From positions 11,917,033-11,981,032 of the forward strand of contig WMCF01000015.1 of assembly GCA_009792885.1 (NCBI GenBank): a DNA stretch of 64,000 nt. The letters run 5' to 3'. The notes under the pieces were generated by a model. The model did no database searches and had not been told where the DNA came from. It saw only the letters and a list, made by a program, of their open reading frames with translations. Of the stretch, positions 50,534-62,176 are shown one piece after another. How positions within the stretch are numbered: position 1 is the stretch's first letter; every line of letters starts with the position of its first letter. Source of the DNA: Eremophila alpestris peregrina (Eukaryota > Chordata > Aves > Passeriformes > Alaudidae). Made by a program: the position numbers and the translations under genes.

Positions 50534-53500
50534 TACAATTAACATCATAGTTACAAAAACATCTAATTTCCAGTTTCCTTAATTGCTTGTGAAGATGCTG
50601 TAAGAAAAAAAATCACAAAAACCTCAAACCTCAAAATGAAGGATCCAATCATACTATTCTTAGTTGCATTCCATAGAGGTCTTAGTCACAATTCACTCTT
50701 GAACCACTAAAATAATTTATTAAGTTAAAATTATGCTATTGACTGAATTATGAGTAAGAACAGGCCTTTTCATCAACGTGGGGAAGGATAACAGAAACTT
50801 GAGAAAATATGTTGTTAAAGATAACTCTTCAAAGGATTGATCAGTAATTGAAATTGCACTGGTAATCACAAATTTGTACATAGCTTTCCATCTAAGTTCA
50901 GGTAGTGACAGTGAACAAAAAGATGTAGAAGCTCAGACAACTTTAAGAGCAGTTGAGAGCTGTGACAGGCAATCTTGCATAACTTGTCTCACATCTTTTA
51001 TAAAACAGCAGGTCCTACAGAGATATTATTATACTTAATTTTTTGTTAACAAGACTTTCTGCTCTGGAAAGACTTTTCCATAGTATGTATATTCCACTTT
51101 AGACTCTTAAATAGTTTTTTCTTTATTTTTTAATTTGTTCTTTATTACAGCTCTTCATCTTAGAAAGTTCTTTAAGTTTAATGGACATGTATATCAAGAT
51201 TTTTTTTAAATAATGGTGCTATAAATATCATTAGCAGGGAACTCAAGATCAAGACCAGAACAGATGTAACACAAAAAAGGAGTTCAATTCTGCTTCCTCT
51301 GTCTATTTCAGCAGCCAGTGCAGATGCTACAGTGAGTGGTGTGTTGCCAGATCCTGTCCTAAAATGAATGTGGTTTGTGTCACTATACTATGCAGTGCAT
51401 CTTGACAAAAAAAAAATTAAATATATATATATATATTAAATACAGCTTCATGGAAACATAAGAAAGGTTTTGTCCTGAAATTCTTGCATAGTCAACTCTA
51501 GGATGGACTTCATCCAGTGAATGAAACTGAAGCTGCAGAACAGACTGTACACAAAACTCCAGACTGTATTTATACAACACAAGCATTCAGAGGAGTTATT
51601 TTGCAAGACATCTAGCCTTGCAAAACACTGTTAAAGCTACAATAATGATACCTAGGCAGGTACTGTCTTTAGATCACAGCCCTAGAATGTGCATCTGTGA
51701 ATCTTTGGAAGATGCAGAGTGCAAACCTGAAAACTTGTGGATGTTTAGAACTGCTCTAGTATCCTCTTGATGCAAAATGTTACCTTGTACTAAAAAATAT
51801 ACCTCTGTTTTCAGATAGGAATTTAAATCACTGAGGATGAGTGCAACTTCTGTGACGAAAGCTGCTTCTCCTTATATGCAGCACCTGCAGATTTCTTTTT
51901 TGTAATCTTGAAATTTCTGAGTAGAAGTTTCTCAAAGTATGAAATAGTATATTTAAAAACAGCAGCAGCACTAATATGGTTCATGGTTTTTCAAATCCCT
52001 TGAAGACTCTATCTTCTTAGGTACTACTAGACACCTGGTGATGAAGCTGCACTGGGACTTGACATTAATCTATTGACAGATCATAAACATCAGGTGCCTG
52101 AAGTATTAAGAATGATCTGTATTTTATCTTGAAATGCTGTGGGAGTGCCTGGTACAGCAGATACAGCAATTCCCAGCTTGAGAGCTTCTTTCAGCACAGT
52201 CATTCATTTTTAGCTGCTGCTTAACAAAAGCTGTGACCACCTCCTTTTTTTATTCACACCCACCTTATTCCTGATACATTTACAAAACACAATTATAATT
52301 ATTGCACCACAATTACAGCAGTAAATAATCTCTAGGATGATTAACACTACTTGCATATTGCAGATAGTTTTCTACACTAGTGATATGTCATTTTGAGGAA
52401 CCTATTTCTGGAAGCACCTTGTGTAAAGAACCTATTTGTTTTCCTTTATCCATCCACTCTTAGCTATTGGAAATCTGCAAGAAGTTGTGACTTGTTCACA
52501 CAGGGAAAGGCAAACTAACTCAAAATTTTGGTAGGAGAGATACACATATGTGTATGTTTGTTTATTTTTTTTTTCCGTGATGTCTGCACTTCAAAACAAA
52601 ACAAAATTCTGTTTCTTTTAGTCAGGTGAGTAGATCACCAGAATGAGACAAACCAAATTTTTCCAGTAGCCTTTAAGGGCTAGAACAGAAATTTTCTTTC
52701 AGCCATGTCAAATTTCCACTTGCTCCTGCTTTCCTTCTCCCCAGTAAAAATGAATAGTTTGGATCTTAAGTGATTCAAAGGTCACATGGAATTTTGACCC
52801 TGTCAATGAGAATTGTACAGCACTGCCCTATATTTAAGTATTTTTAACAGACTTTTGTTTGAAAACACTGTTTCTAAAGTGTCTTTAGAAAATGACTGCT
52901 GAAGTTAAAAACAATGAAACATTCTAAAGTGTAGATGTGTAACCTCCCAGTATGTTTCTAAACACTGTTCTTAATACACATCAATCTCAGATGCACATCA
53001 AATCACAAATGGTTGATTTTCAGAGGGCCTAAGAACTTGCAAATCTCTTGCACTAATAAAACCTGAATGTATACAGCATCCTCATCTGTCCATCCAACAT
53101 TTCACACGTATATGCATGTAAGCATGTTTAAATTATTTCATTTTTATGGTACTGACAAAGTTCAGTGATTCATATATAAGTAACATGCAACCGTGGTACA
53201 TAGGTGGATGCTACAAAGTAGTGAGCAAACACACAAGCAGTCAAATTGTGTGATTAGTGTGTAACAGAAGTCACTTAAAGAGAGGCAAGATTATACCACT
53301 CTTACCCATAGCAGGAAGTAATTCATTCAACTGCTGGTCCTTTTGGGTCAGTCTGAAACCCCTAGTCACTAAGTAACACTTTACTCCACAGGTATTTGTT
53401 AATGCAAATTGGCCTATCTGTAGAGGAAAATACTATTCATGAGGAATAAGGGAACCATAAGGGCCACTGGCTTCACTAGGGCTTACTAGTAAGGGAAGGG

Positions 53501-53927
53501 AAAAAAAATATTATGCACTCCTAGTAAGAGTGAGAAAATTTGGATCTTATTGAGAAAGAAATTATTTATTTGCTATTAAATATTTATAGAATCAATTGGA
53601 TGTACTAAGAATAATATAATATTTAGCATGTATATACATCTCCATAGATACATAATATTTGTATATATATACATATATATAGTTTTAAAGAGAATTGTAC
53701 CATTAAACAGTTGCTGAGAAAATGAGAATGAAGAAATGTAGTTCCACTGTATGAGTTACATAGTGTGGGATTATCATGTTTCAAAAATATATCTGCAAAA
53801 ACTAATGGGAGCATTTGTTAGAGAACCCTTACACAATTATTTACCTTCTCCTTACTGAGGTACTGAAGAAAACTGCTTGACTGGATTGATTAACTAAAAG
53901 AGGTGATAGAGCAGCTGGATTGTGTCT

Positions 53928-53976
53928 CTTTTTCTTTTTTTTTTTTTCTTTTTTTTTTTTNTTTTTTTTTTTTTTT
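53928..53976. repeat. Poly-T tract with one N
   Basis: About 45 T with C interruptions and an N at 53961 in intron 1. Confidence 0.95.
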
Positions 53977-56679
53977 CCACTGCCTACACATTTGATTGCT
54001 AACTGTGTAATTGACATATGCAGACACAGGTTTCTTGGAATGATTAAAGATATAGTAGATCCAGAGAGAGGGCTGATCCTTTACTATTTCTCCTTATGCC
54101 TGCAGTTTAAATTTTACATGAGGCAGAAGTACAGGACCAGACATAAAGTAGAGCCTACATTCTAAATTTTATATAAAATTTACTCCAGGGATGTGGAGAC
54201 GGAGAATACAAAATGTATTTTAGTAATGCAAAAGTGCAGTGAAGAGGATCAATTTTCCCCTCTAGCTACTTTAAATCTGAGCCTCTCCTAAATAGAAACC
54301 AGCTACTTTCTTACTGAGTCTGTTTTGCCAATACAGCTACAAAATACAGTATTAATAAGTGTGTTTGAACAGGTTGTACACTAGATAAAACTGAATGTTT
54401 CCTCATCTACTGACTGGACTATGCAAACCTCCAAAACACTCTGTGTAGATATTGAGGGAAAACAAGACCAACATTAGATATACCAGTATATGTTGTGAGG
54501 AGTTTCAGTTAACATTTTCCATAGCTGTCATAATGAAAACTCTTATAGAAACCACAACACACTTTTTAAGGGAGGAAATTCCTCTTTTAGCTTTATATAG
54601 ATTTCAGGAAAAAAAAATCATGATTTATCTTATACAGTGAACACTGTAAAAAAGAAGGAATCATATTTTCCATAGGGATTTTACACTACAATTGAAACTT
54701 TACTATTCAGTAGCATCAATACATTAATTAATTGCTTTATATAGACATTACATGGTTGTAAGAAAGTATAATTTTCTGTCTTTTAGTAACTATTACACTT
54801 GTCAGTAGGAAAAAATGTGGAGTGTTTTTCTTTTTTTTAGCTTTCTGACAACTCCATTTTACAGTAAAAAAAAGTTGACATTACTTAAACAAGTGTCATG
54901 GAAAGTTATTTGTTTTTGAAAGCATGAATAATAAATCAAATTATCTCTGGTTGTGCCCTAACCTAAACTCTTTCCTAAAGTGTCACTTTTTGTTAAAATC
55001 AATTTCAGATTTTAAGTATTGCTCCACTCACCTAATTGATAGCAACACAAATTCATGATAGGCATAAAATGAAATTGTTTCTGTGACACAGCTCAATAGT
55101 TGCTTGAGGATTAATTTACAGTGACCTTGTACAGGCAGCCTTTCTTTTTATTTCTTTTTTTTTCTTCCCAGTTATGGATGTTCCATTTCCAGGTGATCAG
55201 TTGCTTGAATTTTGGTTCTTTAAACTGCCAATTACCTTTGGCCATTTCTATTCAGTTTAAAATATTAGATACAGCTGGCAAGTAGAACATTTGGTGTTCA
55301 CAGATCACAGGGCATGGTAACTCCAAGGTATTATGAATCTTCTTTAGGTACATCAAGTGACTACAGTGCAACTTCTTTCCCACTAGCTGCATACACAAAA
55401 TGAGTCTGTGTCACTTCTCATACACTCAGCTCATTCCCCTATGACTCAGAACAGCATATCAGGAGAACCACAGGATAAAACAGATATGACATTTCAAATG
55501 TATTTAATAGTCATTATCCAGAGCCTGCTTTCAATCTGAACGTTAAAAATCACTTTGGAACATACCTGTAGTGTTTGAACATTAAGCTGCATTAATCATG
55601 AAGTAATACTTTAAATTAAATCAACTGGAGCCAATTTCTGCCCTCACCTTCACTCTGCAAGTTCACTGCTCTGAAATAAATCTTCTAAGTTTGGACTTCA
55701 AACTACTTGCTAAAAATTAAGTTGTTCTTTGATTAGTACCCTATATCCAATGGTCCAAATTCTGCCATTTCTCACATTCACAAAAGTCAGTAGAGGACAG
55801 TGTGGATATAACTGGCAGCAGAATGCAGCCCGGCTATAATTTCTAAAAGAGCTTTGGTAAGAGACAGAGTGTGCAAGTCTTTCACTATAAAGCAATCATC
55901 AATGTTGACTCAGGCTACTGGAAATCTGACTAGTTGTTTTGTTGGTTTATGACAGGATGTGAGTTTTGTTAACATTTGGAGGTAGGAGGGAGTCACCACA
56001 TACATTTTCTTTCTATTTCACTAAGCAGAATTTTCAGCACTGAAAATTTAGTTGTTTATGGGGAGAGGAGGAGGCAATGGGGCCCCAATGACACTGTCAA
56101 AAATATATTTATGGATATATATTCTGAAGAAGGAAATTAAAAAAATTTAAAACAGACATCTTGGAATGATAGCTCATATTTATATACAAGATTGGAGGGC
56201 TGTAATATACTGTTGTAATAGATGTCCTCAGTGTGCAGTTTCTTCCCTGTCCTGTTAGTCACTGCAGGTGGTATGACCACTTTAGAAATGCCCTCCCTCT
56301 TCTCCACCCCAAACCAAAGAGAAGATAAATCTGTGGAAGTGCCCACCTCTGTCTGACAGTCTCCTGGGAAAATACCCCAGCATGCCTCAAATGAACTAAA
56401 TGCCTGCCCACTCTCTCATATGCACCTCTTTGGTACTGCTGTGACTCTGTCTGTGTTTCAAGTGGGCATTTTCTTTTGAATCACATGGGAAACATCAATG
56501 TGACAGCAGAACCAGACCCACCCAGATGTGGTCTGGTTCAACTTTCATTAAGTCCACCTCTCTTTAGTGACTTGTGTTGGTCCCTTCAGTGGTGCCTTAC
56601 AGCAGATTGCACTGCAGACAAAAGGGAAAGTTAAACCAGTGTCTAAAATGAGGTCCAGGGTATTCTAAAAGTCTCCTAC

Positions 56680-59307
56680 CTGAATTATGGACATCCGGCT
56701 CGGGGGAGCCTCGCTGGCGTTAGTCCCTTGCCCTGTGAAGCTGGTGTGGCAGCCCACATGTCCCTGGGGTACAGTCAGGTTGTTGGAGGCGGGCTTCAGG
56801 TACATCACCTCAGACCTGGGAGAGCTGAGGGGCAGGCGGGTCTGGTAGTCAAAGTACATGGGTGAGGTGGCCAGAGATGGGCTGCTCACCACGTTCATGA
56901 CATTGAGGGGACCCCGGCTGTCCTCGCCCTCACTGGGCACCAGCATAATGTCATTCTTGCTGATCTTCTTCTTCTTGCCCTTGCCCCCTCCACTGCCACT
57001 GCCTCCTCCTCCCCCGCCACTGCCTCCCCCTCCTCCCAGCTGAGGGTGGCTATACTCGGCAATTCGACAATTATAGGTGCGGATCTCCTTGTTCTCTCGC
57101 TTGCACTTCACAGCAATAGTGATCATGGCAGCCAGCAGGATGATGGAGACAGTGCTCAGTGTCACAATCAGCGGCAGCGACAAGTCCCAGTGTGGCCGCC
57201 GATGCTGCTCGCCATTCACCTGCGGCTCGCCAGCCTCGGGCAGGGGCCCTGCCAAGGCCCTGACTATGAGCTTGGCCACAGCGGAGAGGCTGGGCTTGCC
57301 ATGGTCACTGACTTTTACCACCAGTTCAGCCACAGGGCTGAGCTCCTCCCAGTAGGGGTGCAAGGTGCGTATCTCACCGCTAGTGGGGTCCATCTCAAAG
57401 AGGTGCTCCTCATTGCCTTCCACAATCTCATACGTGAGGCGCCCACTCTCCCCAAAGTCACTGTCCAGGGCACGGACAGTGCCCACGGGGTAGCCCACCC
57501 CAGCATTGCGTGGCACCTGCAGCTCAGCAGTGTCATTGATAAGGGCAGGCAGGACGATGAGGGGTGCGTTATCGTTGACATCAAGCACGGTTACGCGCAC
57601 TGTGGCATTGCTTTCACGGTGGGGTGAACCCGAGTCTTTGGCCAGCACGCGGAACTCAAAGTGCTTTGTCTGCTCGTAATTGAAGCTCCTCAGGGCATAA
57701 ATAGCACCATTTGTGGGGTTGACAGAGACATAGGTGTAGATGGAGACATCTCCCACATGCCCAGGCAGAATGGAGTAAGACACCGTCCCATTTTGGCCCA
57801 AGTCAGGATCCTGGGCCAAGACTGAGCCCAGGTACTCTCCAGGGATGTTGTTCTCAGGCACCTGTAACACATAAAGATTTTTGCTGAAGCGGGGTGGGTT
57901 GTCATTCTCATCAAGGATCCGGACAGAAAAAGACTTGGTGGAGTTAAGCGGGGGATTGCCCCCATCACGTGCCACAATAGTCACATTGTACTCGTCCTGG
58001 GCCTCACGGTCCAGGGGTCGGTCGGTGACCACAGTGTAGAAGTTGTCATAGTTCTCCTCCAGGGTGAAAGGAACAGCACCGGGCCCGCCTCCACCTCCCA
58101 GCACCCGACACTGGAGTTGCCCGTTCTTGCCTGAGTCACGGTCGGTGACACGCACCAGGGCAATGACAGTGCCTGGTGGGGCAGCCTCGCTCAGAGCTCC
58201 CTGGCGAACAGAGACAAAGCCAATGGTGGGAGCATTGTCATTGCGGTCGATGAGGCGGACAGTGACCTTGCAGTGAGCAGGGATGGGATTGGGCCCCAAG
58301 TCCCGAGCTTGGACATCAATCTCAATGAGGCCACTCTCCTCATAGTCCAAGTTGCCCTTGACACGGATTAGGCCACTCTGTGGGTCAATGCTAAACAGGT
58401 CACGGACACGCTCAGGTGCATAGCCACTGAAGGAGTAGAGTACCTCTCCATTGGTACCCTCATCGGCATCAGTGGCATTGAGGTCGATGACTGCTGTGCC
58501 TAGTGGCGCGTTCTCTGGCAGCTCTACCACGTAGGAGGCTGCCTCAAAGATGGGGCTGTTGTCATTGGAGTCAATGAGGCGCACATTGATCTGCACTGTG
58601 CCTGAGCGTGGTGGGTCACCACCGTCCAATGCTGTCAGCACCAGGGTGTGGTGACTCTGCTCCTCACGGTCTAATGGCTTCTGGACGACCAGCTCTGGAA
58701 ACTTTGTGCCATCACCACGGGACTTCACATCGAGGGAGAAGAGGCCATAGTCATCACGAGTGAGCAGGTAGGTGCGTAGACCATTGTCTCCAGCATCTGG
58801 GTCATGGGCACTGGTGAGGGGGAAGCGGGTGCCTGGTGCAGCATTTTCAGAGATGTCCATGTCCACTTGGTCAGAGGGGAATGATGGTGCGTTGTCATTC
58901 AGGTCCTGAATCTCCACTTTGATCATGCAGATCTCCTGGTCATTGGCAAACACCTCGAGGGACAGCTGGCACTTGGCGCTGCGCCGGCACAGCGCCTCAC
59001 GGTCAATGCGCTGCTTGGTGTAGAGCAGCCCGCTCTCCCCGTCCACGTCCAGGAGGTGCGGGGCTGAATTCTCCAGCACCCGGAAGGTAGACTTGGGGCC
59101 GCGGCCGCCGCCGGGGCCGCCGCCGGGAACGCCACGCTCCGGGGGCAGCATCCCGCCTCCCGCCGCGCCTGCTGCCAGCCGCGCATCGCGCCCGATGTTC
59201 CCGATGACCGTGCCCGCTCCCTGCTCCTCCGGCACCGAGTAATTCAGGTTCTTCAGGGACAGGGCGGGAGCCCAGCAGAAGAAGAAGCAACAAATGGAAA
59301 GGTACAT
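56680..59307 (-). CDS. PCDH17: Protocadherin-17, coding part of exon 1
   Basis: Encodes 876 residues of a delta-2 protocadherin, a single-pass cell-surface adhesion protein. In mammals it acts homophilically at synapses and on growing axons and recruits the WAVE complex. Seen here: signal peptide about 1-18; six cadherin repeats divided by Ca-binding linkers DLNDNAP 135, DSNDNSP 246, DRNDNAP 354, DENDNPP 466 and DVNDNAP 576; the C-x5-C pair C107/C113 in EC1; N-glycosylation sequons at N22, N277, N441, N455, N506, N567 and N591; transmembrane helix about 711-733; basic stop-transfer KCKRENK; then a tail with the conserved CM1 block (about 805-866). The start is the first in-frame ATG (59307). 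The frame stays open upstream to a TGA at 59473-59475, but only through non-ATG codons. The exon ends at CAG before GTAGGA. Without splicing the frame stops four codons later. Odd: a Gly/Ser-rich run at 758-775 and a Gly/Pro-rich loop at 46-71, both longer than I recall in mammals. Confidence 0.97.
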
Positions 59308-60270
59308 CCCCGAGCAGGGGTGGGGGCGGCAGGAGCAGCAGCGACGACCAGGGTTATCCCCGTCTTCTTTGCCTCCTGCGTCGGGGTTGTTTTTCCTCCT
59401 CTGACGGCTCTTTTTTCCCTTCCTTTTTGGTTTTGATTTTTTTTTTTTCTTCTCTGTCCCCACCCCTATATTTCAAGTTCCTGAACCTGTTGCTCTAAAA
59501 CATCTGCAGAGACACAGGATGAGAGGCAGCAAATAGACCATGTAGCTCAGAGGGAGGGAGCAATGGGGGGGGGTCAGAGGGAGGGGAGGGAGCAGCTTCG
59601 GCAGCGTTTCAGCAAGAGCTTGCCGTGCTTGCAGTCGCCTCGCAGTTACTTCGTCTGTCCAACTTCGGCAGTGGGAGGGTTTCAAAAATCAGAAAATTTG
59701 CAAAATCTCTTCTCCTCCGGGCAGGCCGTGTGTTCCAGATTCTTGAATCCCCGCAGACGTACAAAGAATAATAAAAAATAATAACAATAATAAAAAAACG
59801 TCGGCAGTGGTTGTTTTTCTAAAAACTATCAGAAATATTTTTTAAATATGTGTATTCGTATATACATAGGAAAAGGGGGTGGTCACAGGTCTGTAGCAGA
59901 GGTAAAAAAGCTCATTTGCTAGTCATTGCTTGTGATGCAACTGATGGAGTGGAGGGATAGGAGAGAGACAGAAGGGAAAAAAAAGTCTCAGCTTGTTGTT
60001 GAAGCCCTCTTCGTGTGCAGTGCGCGGCAGTGAAATGTCTGATGGCACCGCGGGGTTGTTGGTTTTCAGGGAGTGTTTTGCTGCATTTAGAGATCTAATC
60101 TTGCATTGCTTGCGGCGGAGAGCTGCATCTCGCTGCCGTCGGTATTTCCCCCCTCTCTGTCTCGTACACCCTGGGTCACTGTTTCCTTCCCGAATCAGAG
60201 GGAGAGGGAATGAGGATTGCAGGGCAAGAGGGGAAAACAAAACACATTAAAAATAACCCCAAAACCCAAA
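59308..60270 (-). other. PCDH17: Probable 5' untranslated region of PCDH17
   Basis: Sequence directly upstream of the start codon, moderately GC-rich and without a splice acceptor that I would favour. It contains several upstream ATGs on the minus strand, including a 22-codon upstream frame at 59473-59541, and a T-rich run in the gene-sense strand near 59770-59800. The 5' limit is a guess based on the TATA-like element at 60300-60306. Confidence 0.5.
59473..59541 (-). CDS. Upstream ORF of 22 codons in the PCDH17 leader
   Basis: Starts at ATG 59541 and encodes a short peptide beginning MVYLLPLILCLC, ending at TGA 59473-59475. The stop is in the same frame as PCDH17 and 165 nt before its ATG. 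The initiation context is only fair (T at -3, G at +4). If the leader is transcribed as assumed, it could lower main-frame translation. Translation is not shown. Confidence 0.3.
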   Translation of the reverse strand: MVYLLPLILCLCRCFRATGSGT

Positions 60271-60299
60271 CCACTCCCCCAGCAAAAACTAGTATTCGG

Positions 60300-60306
60300 A
60301 TTTATA
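60300..60306 (-). promoter_or_regulatory. PCDH17: Candidate TATA-like element for PCDH17
   Basis: On the minus strand the sequence reads GCTATAAATCC. A start about 25-30 bases downstream (near 60272) would give a leader of about 960 nt. A GGGTGGGAGG motif lies just upstream. The CpG island farther out is an alternative promoter. Confidence 0.3.
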
Positions 60307-60633
60307 GCTTCCTTTCTCTCCCTCTACTGCCAGCCTCCCACCCGTCCTTTTGGGGTGAAAAAATTAAGAAACCCACCAGTCGACCTTCATCACTAGCAGT
60401 AAATATATATTTTGAGAGGAAGCTCAGACCGTGCTCAATCAGCAGCACACTTGGGTTTCTTTAAGACAGGCCAGTAGCCGCCGCCACCACCACATCCTTT
60501 CTCTCCCTGTATCTATGTGTGTGTGCGTATGCGTGTCTGAGGAGCTGCACTTTTCTCGATGCAGTTTAATTCCAGTTTGCTTTTCTCTCCAGCTGAGAAG
60601 AAAGCAACAGGCAACCCATGGCTGGACGCATAG

Positions 60634-60636
<3 letters not shown>

Positions 60637-60677
<41 letters not shown>

Positions 60678-60690
60678 AGAGAGCAAGAGA
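60637..60690. repeat. Poly-A (38) followed by (GA)n
   Basis: A38 at 60637-60674, then GA repeats. In the gene-sense strand this is (TC)n then T38, upstream of or inside the leader. Probably length-variable. Confidence 0.95.
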
Positions 60691-60727
60691 GGGGGTGGGA
60701 GGGCGGGGGGAGAAAGAAAAGCCACCC

Positions 60728-60746
60728 CACACACACACACACACAC
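60728..60746. repeat. (CA)n microsatellite
   Basis: Nine or so CA units followed by CTCTCT. A TG-rich stretch with opposite sense lies at 60517-60536, so the two could pair weakly. Confidence 0.9.
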
Positions 60747-61369
60747 TCTCTCTTTCTTAGTCTCTCGCTAAAAGGGAAACAGTCTCTGTATTCACAGGGC
60801 TGTGCTATCAAGTGCCTCTCTTTTCTTTCTATTCAGCGTCTCCTTCCAATGACACTGCCGCCTAGTCCTCTTCATTTAGGGGAGGGGAGAAGAGGAAAAA
60901 CAATCCTGGCGATGAATAAAGTGGGAGATCTTTTAATCGATTAATTCGCTTATATTAAAATCTATGCAGTTCCGCTATCAGTGTGATGCATTTTTTGCAG
61001 TCCTTTCAAAGCTTTAACAGTCTCTCTGAGCATCTTGGTACAGGGGAGAAGAGCAACGCCAGATGCGTTCCCCCTCTCCGATATACACCTTTCCTAGAGA
61101 TACGGTGTATAGGTAAATACTGAGGAAGGGTAGTAAAATTTTATTTCAGGTTCTTTTAACAACCTGGAATAAATGAATGGCAAATCCAGAAATGCAGGTG
61201 TTTCAATCTGCTTGGATGAGTCAGATCCAGCGGAACAAATCACATTCACTATCGCCTCATGTTCCTCCCTTCACAGACATTAGTTGCAGCTTCTTCCTAA
61301 CGCTTTTCTGACTCACTCTATAGACAGGAAAAAAATTAATCAGATTTATATTTTGGAAAGGGAGGAAGA

Positions 61370-61406
61370 AAGAAAGAAGAAAAAAAAAAAAAAAAGAGAG
61401 AGAGAA
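61370..61406. repeat. A-rich / GA-rich tract
   Basis: AAGA units, then about 15 A, then GAGA. Simple low complexity upstream of the gene. Confidence 0.9.
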
Positions 61407-61894
61407 GGTGGGGGTGTCGGATTCAGCTACACTTTTACTATACCTCTTTCTCCGGGAGACTGAGGATCAGGAAAACAAGGCTGTTATCCACTCACTGGCA
61501 CAGAGGCGCGTCTGTCTCCTGCTTTGCTGAGTGTTTTTAACCACCTTTCCTCAGTGTTATGTGTGAAATAAATCAGAGGTCTTTCACATTAAAAGAAAAA
61601 AAAACAGCAATAAAAACATAGGTTTCCAACACATAGCTCACAGATCTAGTTCCGAGTCTCAGTTCTGCACTGTTTTTTTCTCCTTTATTTGAGTCCGGAC
61701 CCAAAGTACACAGTTAATTCTGCAACGTATGGCAGGGAGGCTTTGAAATGCAAAAGAAGAAAAAACAAATATTCTTCTCTGCCTCATTGGTGGGTGGCCC
61801 CTTGCAAACAGACGGTCGCCAGTCTTAGCCAGGCAGCACGCGGAGCGAACGCCGATCGCCGATAAACCAGATCCATTTCACCAGCCGCCCGCAG

Positions 61895-61900
61895 GTAAGT
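61895..61900 (+). promoter_or_regulatory. Consensus 5' splice site on the plus strand
   Basis: CAG/GTAAGT lies at the edge of the CpG island, opposite in sense to PCDH17. It matches the vertebrate donor consensus fully. It could end a first exon of a divergent non-coding transcript. A second GTAAGT is at 62839-62844. No transcript is known to me. Confidence 0.35.
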
Positions 61901-62139
61901 GGAGAATTCAGTGAAAATTCAACAGTTGGAGCCGCGCTCTGCCTCGCGCTCTCTCTCTCTCTCCCCCCCTCCTCGCCTCCCTCACTGCAGCACTCGCGGG
62001 GCCGCCGCGCCGCGCTCGCCCAGCGCCGCTCGCCGACTGCCTCTATTCACCTCACGCCGCGGCTTAAACATTGATACGGATTCCCCGCCAGCCAATCGGC
62101 GGCGGCGGCACCGGCCGGCCCCGGCGCGGCCCGGCCAAT

Positions 62140-62176
62140 GGGAGGAGGCGGGCGGACGGGCGGGCGGGGGGCGGGG
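62140..62176 (+). promoter_or_regulatory. G-run cluster with GC boxes (G-quadruplex candidate)
   Basis: Six or more runs of three or more G, separated by one to five bases, including GGGCGGGC and GGGGGGCGGGGCC. Directly beside the CCAAT box at 62135. Typical of active CpG-island promoters. Confidence 0.7.

Larger units (their letters stand above)
32854..56679 (-). other. PCDH17: PCDH17 intron 1 (about 23.8 kb)
   Basis: Runs from donor CAG/GTAGGA (56679) to acceptor TTTCACAG (32854). AT-rich with no recognisable exon. It holds one reverse-oriented CR1 tail (36725-36905), a short CR1 tail (50478-50533), homopolymers with single N at 37938 and 53961, a (TTTC)n tract at 41885-41948, a (CAAC)n/poly-T patch near 50128-50169, TA-rich runs near 51419 and 53640-53684, a perfect hairpin at 34901-34939, and the 41-bp periodic array at 40399-40612. 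Stretches at 33660-33890, 40080-40260 and 46400-46830 have less biased composition and may be conserved non-coding sequence. The remaining open frames look like chance. Confidence 0.9.
60271..61789. other. Upstream flank between leader and CpG island
   Basis: Mixed-composition sequence with poly-A/GA tracts (60637-60690, 61370-61406) and a CA repeat. No exon was recognised. It may be part of the primary transcript if transcription starts in the CpG island. Confidence 0.5.

Noticed and set aside
57046..57627. 193-codon open frame on the plus strand
   Set aside because: Antisense to PCDH17 exon 1. Its length follows from the GC-rich, periodic codon use of the real gene, and the peptide shows no domain.
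59308..59463. N-terminal extension of PCDH17 of 52 residues rich in Lys/Arg
   Set aside because: The first codon of that extension is GTG, not ATG. It would bury the signal peptide, and the known family start is the MYLS methionine at 59307.
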